Source of the DNA: Cephalotus follicularis
Lineage: Eukaryota; Streptophyta; Magnoliopsida; Oxalidales; Cephalotaceae
Assembly (NCBI GenBank): GCA_001972305.1
Contig: BDDD01001582.1
Coordinates: 203,758-267,757, forward strand
Direction: 5' to 3'
DNA: 64,000 nt
Shown: in pieces, positions 57,777 to 64,000 of the stretch
Layout: every line of letters begins with the position of its first letter
Numbering within the stretch: position 1 is the first letter of the stretch
Translations under genes and position numbers: made by a program
Notes under the pieces: generated by a model
Database searches by the model: none
Told to the model about the DNA's origin: nothing
What the model saw: the letters and a program-made list of their open reading frames with translations, nothing else

Positions 57777-60129
57777 AGTGGTATCAGAATGTAGGTTGAT
57801 TGATCAAAACATGGGATTGTAGAGAATTGACTGGAGACACAAAAATTGAAGAAAGAAGAATTTCAAACAGAGAAAACACAGAAGGGGGAGAATGTGACGT
57901 TAGCACCGGATTGTTGACGTCAGCAACGCCTGCCACTCTGTCGCCATCAATCCAGGGGTCATCGTCAACTTCCAAGGGTACCGATGTGATCAGGGAGGAA
58001 CGACCATTCGTCCAATGCTAGAGACGTTGTTAATGGTCGTCGGGGGAAAGAGGACGTGCTGCCAGAAGTTCTGAAAGTCGGAGGCTTTGATCCAGAAATT
58101 CTGAGTCGGAGGCTTCGATCCCATCATTCCAAGGAACCTTAACAGAATCCAAGACCACCGGAGTGATCACTGTTCACCGTCGGTCCTAACGCCTCCAGTT
58201 CGGTTGCCTTACATCACCGGAGGAGAGCCCACATGCCGGTGACCGTGCGTGGGAGTTGTCTGTAGCGTAGGGGAAGAAAAAAAAGAAAAAAAAATCTTTT
58301 CGAACGGTTGTGATTGCTCTGTGTTTTGATCCCGATATCTTGGGTTATTGGAGTCTAGATTTGAGTTGTTCAAGAGTCAATCTTAAGTTTTTGAATGTTT
58401 CAGATCTAGTGAATGGGTCAGATTAATGAGATTTAGCACAAATTATGTGATTTCTACTGGTTAGTGTGATTTGGGCTCAATTTGGGTGATCAAGGACAAT
58501 TCAGAAGTGAAATTGAGGTTGATCAGGGTATCAGGAGCAAATGGCAGGGACTGAGCGAAGAGGTAGGGCACAATAAATGGCAGGGAAGGGTATGAGTTTC
58601 CTCGTGACATCTTTCAATGCTATAATGACTTCACATTATGGCAACAACGGGTGAATAATATCTTGACACGAGAAAAACTGATTAAAACTCTCAAGAGGCC
58701 GATAGAGAGCCATAAAAATTGACTGATGAGGCATGACAGGATATGCGGGATTTTTCATGCATTACCATTCAGTTATATCTTGCGGATCATAACACATTGT
58801 GGGATGTCATTACTGTAATTGATCCGTTAGATGTCTGGGAGAAATTGGAGAGCAGATACAAGTCTAAGTCGCTACAAAATAGGTTGTTCTTGAAGAAGAA
58901 ATTATATGCCCTTCAGTTAGCAGATGGATCGAGTTTTGAGACACATTTGAGTGAGTTTAACAAAATACTGACAGAGTTGACATCTTTATAAGTGAAGATT
59001 GAGAATGAGATCAGGCACTTCTCTTGCTAACATCACTGCCCATATCATATGATTATATAGTCACCACACTATTGTTTGGAAATGATACTCTTTCTTTGGA
59101 TGAGGTCATTGCTTCTTTATTGATGAATGAGACAAGGAAGAAGTGCATCAATGAATTACCATCAGGAGAGGTTAGCGCCTTGGTTACAACTAGTGGTGGG
59201 CGGAAAGGCAAATCAGAGGATCGGGAAGGATGATGAGCTTAGCACAGTCAGAGCGAGCTCAAAGCCGAAGGTTCGCAACAAAATAGAAAGTGTTTTATGT
59301 GCGATGAGGAAGGAAATGTAAAAAAAGATTGCCTACAGTTCAAGAACTTCCTAAAGGGGAAAGGAAAATCATCAGAGACTGCAGTTGTTGAGGCATCATC
59401 ATATGATGATGTGTATTTTGCTATACCTTTAGGTATAATTAGTTCATATTGGATTCTAGATTCTAGTTGTGTGTTTCACATGTGTGCAGCTAGGGAACAA
59501 TTTAGCACGTATCAAACTTGCGATAGTGGTACGATCAAGATGGCAAATAATGTAGAGTGCAAGATTTCTAGGATTGGATCGGTGCGAATTCGCATGTTTG
59601 ATGGAGTCGTGAGAATTTTGGCTGATGTTCAACATGTGCCAGATCTGAAGAAGAATTTGATTTCACTGGGTACTCTAGATTCGAAAGGGTGCAGGGTTAC
59701 TATTGAAGGTGGAGGCATGAGAGTCACCAAAGGGGAATTGGTGGTACTACAGGGAAGGATGATCGGAAAGCTGTACAGACTTGTAGGGACTGTTCAAACA
59801 GGTAGAGGTTCTATTACATCCTAGACGAGTGCTACAATTGAGGGACGAGAATATGAGATCGTTCGTTCAGAGGTTGGATGTAAATAGAAGAAGAAACGAG
59901 TGACGTTTGCTTCTAATCTTGACTGTGGCATTGTTCTCTCTGATTGTAAGGAAGATGTGGAGCCATATCGCACACCGCGACATTTATAAGTTGTGACATC
60001 CTATGTGAGGGCATGTACACCCCAATGGAGGTGTGGGGTCATGATGATTCAGGCATGACAAATACACAGAGACATGAAGACATTGAAGACAACCAATAGT
60101 GATGCTTCAAGATGACTGGTACTACAAAA

Positions 60130-60370
60130 AAACAAGCCTTTTGAAACGGATGGCATCCATTTCAAAAGGCCTATTTTTCCGTTTCAAAAGACCTTTTGAA
60201 ACGATTTTGAAAAAGGGAAAATGAAATTTCAAAAAATGGGCATGTCAAAAGCCTTTTGAAACGGACAACCCGTTTCAAAAGGGTATCTTTTGCAACGGTT
60301 GGTCCAAACCGTTTCAAAAGGCATACCCTTTTGAAACGGCTACACCCAGCCGTTTCAAAAGGTTTTTTTT
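60130..60370. repeat. Subterminal repeats of the CACTA element
   Basis: At least eight copies of CCTTTTGAAACGG or its complement CCGTTTCAAAAGG stand in alternating orientation, several as back-to-back pairs. Confidence 0.88.
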
Positions 60371-60896
60371 TAAAAAAAAAAACAATATTATATCATCAGA
60401 GGCTTTTGGAAAATATTCACCTGAAAGACATTGCAAACTCAGTCTTGAAATTATTAAGTGTTACAGTGACAAACAAATTTCTCAAATTTAGTAATAAAAA
60501 AGGTGCATTAACAAAGAAGCAATGGAAGCAACTCAATATTCATTAATAAACGATTATTCAATACAATCTATTTCATATATCTGCCAATAAAACAAATAGT
60601 TTCAAAGTGAAGAAGCAGATGAACTAAATAAAACACCTTTCACATTTGAAGGATACTTTATCGCAAACTTATATGATATCATCGCTATGAAAACATAAAG
60701 TTTTAAACTGAATAAAACAAAGAGAATAATGTCTATAGCATAGCAGCAGAAAATGGGTCTCTCACCCATCTAACTAATGAGCATAAATAAGCATAGATCA
60801 ATTCACCTTGATTTACTGTCTCAGATGTAATAAATCATAATAATGTTCACAGTGGCAATAAGCTATATCGTATATGTTGTAGCTATTCTAACTTAC

Positions 60897-61896
60897 TACT
60901 GTACACATTGACCCAAAAGGGGCAGCTTGAAAAACGCTTGCCATCAAAAGAAACACACATCTCATATGTGCCGACATCCATAGCTAGATATTGACCCTTG
61001 TATGACCCATCACCATTATCCAAAAACATCTCACTTGGAAAACTAGAATGGTTTATTGAAGCAATCTCTAGTTTAAGCCTTGACTCTTGTGATAAGACAG
61101 GATTTAAATATGAATCCACCATGTGCACCAAAATTTCATTCTTAAACTGCTTTGGCACCTTGGGAGTGAAGTGCACTGCACCTGAGAGTGATTCATTGAC
61201 CTCACCTAAGACAAAAATGCAGCAGGTAACCAAGGCATTAAACAACTAAAAACCTTGGCAAAGTTCAATAGGGTTCAGAATGATGAAACTTGAAGTCCAA
61301 CCCAAAAATGATACCTGCTCGTACTTCCTTTTTGAATGGATGGCCACCGTTCAATAGTATATTTCCACAAAACACACGAACCTCATATATTCCAATATTT
61401 GCAGGTGTATAAATTACATTAAAGGCACTTGCCAAAACTTTTGAGCTCCCTACAGACTGATTCCAGAGAAAAATATCATGAATTGTTAACATAACTACAT
61501 GAACAAAGCAAACATATACTTACAGTGTTAATCAAGTCAGCATATGGTGTAGGTGCGACTGTTGTCTGCTTTATAGCAGAAAGGGTTGGTTTTCCAATTG
61601 GTCCACTGCCTGTCTCAAAAATGGATGCCGCTTAATACCCAAAAGAAAAAATCATAGAAAGGATTGAATTGCTGTTAAATTGCATATACCATTAAAGATT
61701 GTCAAAGGAACTATGCTTGCCATTGCATAGTAGGAGTCCACTTCGCTAGCAATTAGTACCTGAATCCTTTCTAATTCAATTAGAGAGGGATACTGAAACT
61801 TGTCATTTAAGTAAACTGAGAACTCTGCTGTTTCCCCAGCAACAGAATCATTTAAACCAGATCCATTAACGACACTATTTAATCCATCACAGTACC
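60897..61896 (-). pseudogene. GEX2 (fragment): Captured fragment of GEX2 (GAMETE EXPRESSED 2), four exons
   Basis: Exons in transcript order: 61896-61690, 61609-61524, 61456-61315, 61205-60897. All have GT-AG borders and join without a stop for about 247 codons. The translation starts YCDGLNSVVNGSGLNDSVAG and ends in a filamin-type repeat (DNGDGSYKGQY, GTYEMCVSFDGKRFS, CPFWVNVYS). These match the middle of GEX2 as I remember it, a sperm-surface protein with filamin-like Ig domains needed for gamete attachment. N-terminal exons, the rest of the protein and the membrane anchor are absent. The last exon has a good donor (GTAAGT) leading nowhere. As a fragment inside a transposon it cannot make GEX2. 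The open frame suggests recent capture or weak selection. Confidence 0.85.
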
Positions 61897-61949
61897 CTAT
61901 TAAAAGTGAGATTAGAGAAAACAAACTGTTTCAGACAGATATTAGGGAA

Positions 61950-62500
61950 AAGATTTTATAAATACAAGTAGGCATGAATAAATGCTTTATAATAATCCTA
62001 TCCGAAAAATGAACCAGCATTTAAACGTGGGGGTGCCTGTGTGTGAAAGAGTGAAAGTAAAACCAATAATCGAACCAATTCCTAGTGCCTAGAGGAAAAA
62101 AAATGTAATTAGAAACTAGAAGAGAAAACTTTGAAGTTCGGGATTCAATTATCCACCCTGAACTTCAAGATCGGTTTTCGGATTTTCGGATAAACCTGCA
62201 TTTTTTTTTAACTTTTTATGTTTTCAATTAAAAATAAGTAATTTTCATTTTTTTAATGCATAATACTTAACTCTATCCAATTACATCAAATACTTCCCTA
62301 ATAATCCAATTACATCAACACAAATTCATTAGTATATAATGCACTATACGTAGGGCAAAAATCATCAGGGTTCCCCCATCAAAAACCCATATACCAAATT
62401 GAAGGAACCATAAAATTAATTCATCTTCTTAATTCGGTGATAATTTTGGTGCAACAAAATCAATAAATAAGATTAATAACAATTAAAAGTAAAAACTAAA
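61950..62500. other. CACTA interior without recognised content
   Basis: It is AT-rich. It could include GEX2 intron sequence continuing from the last captured acceptor at 61897, but no exon is visible. Confidence 0.4.
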
Positions 62501-63013
62501 GAAGTTTAGTGAGAATCGGTACACACCTGCGTCGATTTAGCCGAGGGTTAGTGGAGAATAGTCTGAACAGAGAAGGAGAAGAATCGCCTTCTATGTCTGT
62601 GGGGCTTCTGTGGAAGAGATCCGAGATCGGTCGGAATGGGACTTAGGTTGTCGTCGATCGGAGGAGATCGGTGAGAAGGAGATCGTCGATAGGACTTAGG
62701 CTGTCATCTGTGGGTAGGGCTTCGTTCGTCACTCGTGGATTTTGGAATGGAGAGATCACCTCATGACCTGATGTGCTGCGCTGTGTTCTGGAAATGGGAT
62801 TTAGGGAGTTAGGGTTAGAGACTTAGTGTATCACTCTATTGTTTTGAAATTCGAATGGGTATAGGACTTGGGGCTGAGTACTTTGCATCAGGTTATGTAA
62901 AATTGTAAGTTTTGTATAACCTTTTGAAATGGTTGAGAGGTTTCAAAAAGCTGCGTTTCAAAAAACCATTTTTCTTGTAGTGTGGCTAGAAGAATTCAAA
63001 CCAAGGTGAAGAT

Positions 63014-63397
63014 TGTTGGGTTTGTGTCTTGTATTCTATTTACTAGGCTTTAATGTAGTTGGGTCAGGTTAGGTCCAATACATATAATGCTTAGTAGTTT
63101 AGGATCAAGGTTCAGGTTTCTCTCTATATATGTCTCTATTTGTGATTGTAAACATATATATATGTGGAGAGAGATTAGTGCCTAGGAGGTTGTGAAACAG
63201 ACATTACTTAGAAACATGAATCTCTAAGATTTGAGAATTAAGAGAATTATGGTGAGAATATAATTCTTGACCGATAAAGAATAGGGTATCTCATTATGTG
63301 GATTCTACGTAGACATATGTCATTTTAGACCAAATCACATATATATGTGTGTTTTTATTTGTGATTTCTTTATTATTGTTCATGTATATTTTTTTGG
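63014..63397 (+). repeat. 3' LTR of the deleted copia element, truncated
   Basis: It follows the 5' LTR from TGTTGGGTTTGTG to about TATATTTTTTTGGG, then similarity stops ~75 bp short of the expected end. Confidence 0.8.
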
Positions 63398-64000
63398 GAA
63401 CCTATGGCTCATAGGGCAGCGGAAGCACTCAATTTGATTTTTCGGCATTAGGGTGATTAACTTTAATTCTAACTGAATAGTTAATTCCCAAGCAATGGGA
63501 ATACCCTAAAACCTATTATCAAAGAGTCCCAAATAATGTCCAAGATCACTAATTAAACATACAATCAAAACTAAATCCATTTCCAAGCATTATGAAGACA
63601 AAAGAAGGAGAATAAAATATTACCAACGTGACGAACTCCTTCCTTCAAGTCAAGCTCCCTCTACACTTTAATCCAAAAGCAAATACTCCAAGACTTTCCT
63701 TTTACCACGGCAAGGAAGAGAAGATGGAGAAGTTTTGTGTTTAACCTAGACTAAATTAATTTAGATAAAGATCCAATGTAATACACAAATGAATCTCCAC
63801 CTAAATTAACTAAGAAAGTGTGAAATGTTATGTTGATATGTAAACTCTCTTTTCTTTGAAGACAATGGTGAGTTCTCTTTTGGAAATGGAGAATCACGAA
63901 TTTTGCAAGAGAGATTTGAGAGAGAGAGCACTTATGTGAGAGGGAGAGATTGCTTAAAAAAAAAAATTGCCGTGAGAGACATCTTAAAAGAAAACAAAAC
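63398..64000. other. Sequence right of the copia element
   Basis: It starts at GAACCTATGGCTCATAG with GGGCAGCGGAAGC, words I associate with the ends of other plant LTR elements, so the copia LTR was probably cut by another insertion. No gene is visible before the window edge. Confidence 0.4.

Larger units (their letters stand above)
60120..62982. mobile_element. Non-autonomous CACTA (En/Spm) transposon carrying GEX2 exons
   Basis: The right end is TTTTTCTTGTAGTG and the left end TACTACAAAAAAAC, the CACTACAAGAAA terminus with two changes. The 3-bp flank TGG is exact at 60117-60119 and 62983-62985. Both ends carry the subterminal word CCTTTTGAAACGG on both strands (left 60130-60370, many copies; right 62920-62970, fewer), which is the CACTA transposase-binding layout. 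I see no transposase. The interior holds four GEX2 exons on the minus strand and, at 62,500-62,830, a GC-rich stretch of unknown origin. 2.86 kb in total. Confidence 0.85.
57302..63397 (+). mobile_element. Ty1/copia fossil, internally deleted, with a CACTA transposon inside
   Basis: The 5' LTR (57302-57776) is followed by the primer site TGGTATCAGAAT (initiator-Met type). The 3' LTR (from 63014) is preceded by AAGGTGAAGATTG, the usual copia polypurine context. A copia gag-like region (LYLADHNTLWDVI, VWEKLESRYKSKSLQ, LHLSEFN-like) spans about 58.5-59.3 kb, and a gag/protease-junction region (WILDSSCVFHMCAAREQF) about 59.3-59.8 kb. Integrase, reverse transcriptase and RNase H are absent. It is broken in several places besides the large deletion. 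The CACTA element at 60120-62982 inserted later. The LTRs differ visibly throughout, so the copy is old. Confidence 0.88.

Noticed and set aside
60256-60546. A 96-codon plus-strand frame at the left end of the CACTA element
   Set aside because: Half of it is the subterminal CCGTTTCAAAAGG array. It is not a protein-coding signal.

Overview
The window is nuclear DNA from a flowering plant, most likely a eudicot. It is AT-rich, its genes have GT-AG introns and plant-type families, and it is dense in plant transposons (Ty1/copia, Ty3/gypsy, Cassandra TRIM, Mutator-like, hAT-like, CACTA). I cannot name the species. One ambiguous base lies at 128.

Layout. (1) From the left edge to 13,092, on the minus strand, runs the 5' half of a protein phosphatase 5 gene (PP5/PAPP5). 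Seven exons are visible and the rest lies left of the window. Its introns hold a degenerate ~145-bp tandem array, a small hAT-like element and a 5-kb copia fossil. (2) At 14.48 kb is a short class I small heat-shock protein ORF missing two conserved blocks. (3) From 15.3 to 20.5 kb there is a Cassandra TRIM inside a fold-back element, a Mutator-like element with a 9-bp target duplication, a tRNA-Asn gene and some short duplications. (4) From 20.57 to 33.15 kb is a Ty3/gypsy fossil with a gag-like region, no visible pol and an antisense reading region. Two large solo LTRs, each with a perfect 5-bp target duplication, are nested in it. (5) At 35.5-41.7 kb, plus strand, is a 12-exon ankyrin/Raf-like integrin-linked kinase (ILK) gene. 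(6) At 43.5-45.4 kb, plus strand, is a GRP23-like PPR gene that lacks the glutamine-rich tail known from Arabidopsis. About 85 bp after its stop begins a second copy of the ILK gene's last intron, last exon and 3' flank. (7) From 46.9 to 57.3 kb I see no gene, only fold-back MITEs, inverted-repeat elements, microsatellites and an LTR fragment. (8) From 57.3 to 63.4 kb is a deleted copia fossil. A 2.86-kb CACTA transposon inserted in it carries four exons of the sperm gene GEX2, with open frame and matching splice phases.

The genes do not form a pathway. They are independent nuclear genes: a chaperone-linked phosphatase, a heat-shock protein, a kinase and an organellar PPR protein. I found no self-contained undescribed system. 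The most informative structures are the GEX2-bearing CACTA element, the segmental duplication joining the ILK 3' end to a tail-less GRP23 gene, the ~145-bp array in a PP5 intron, and the nested TRIM with a 5S-rRNA-derived region.
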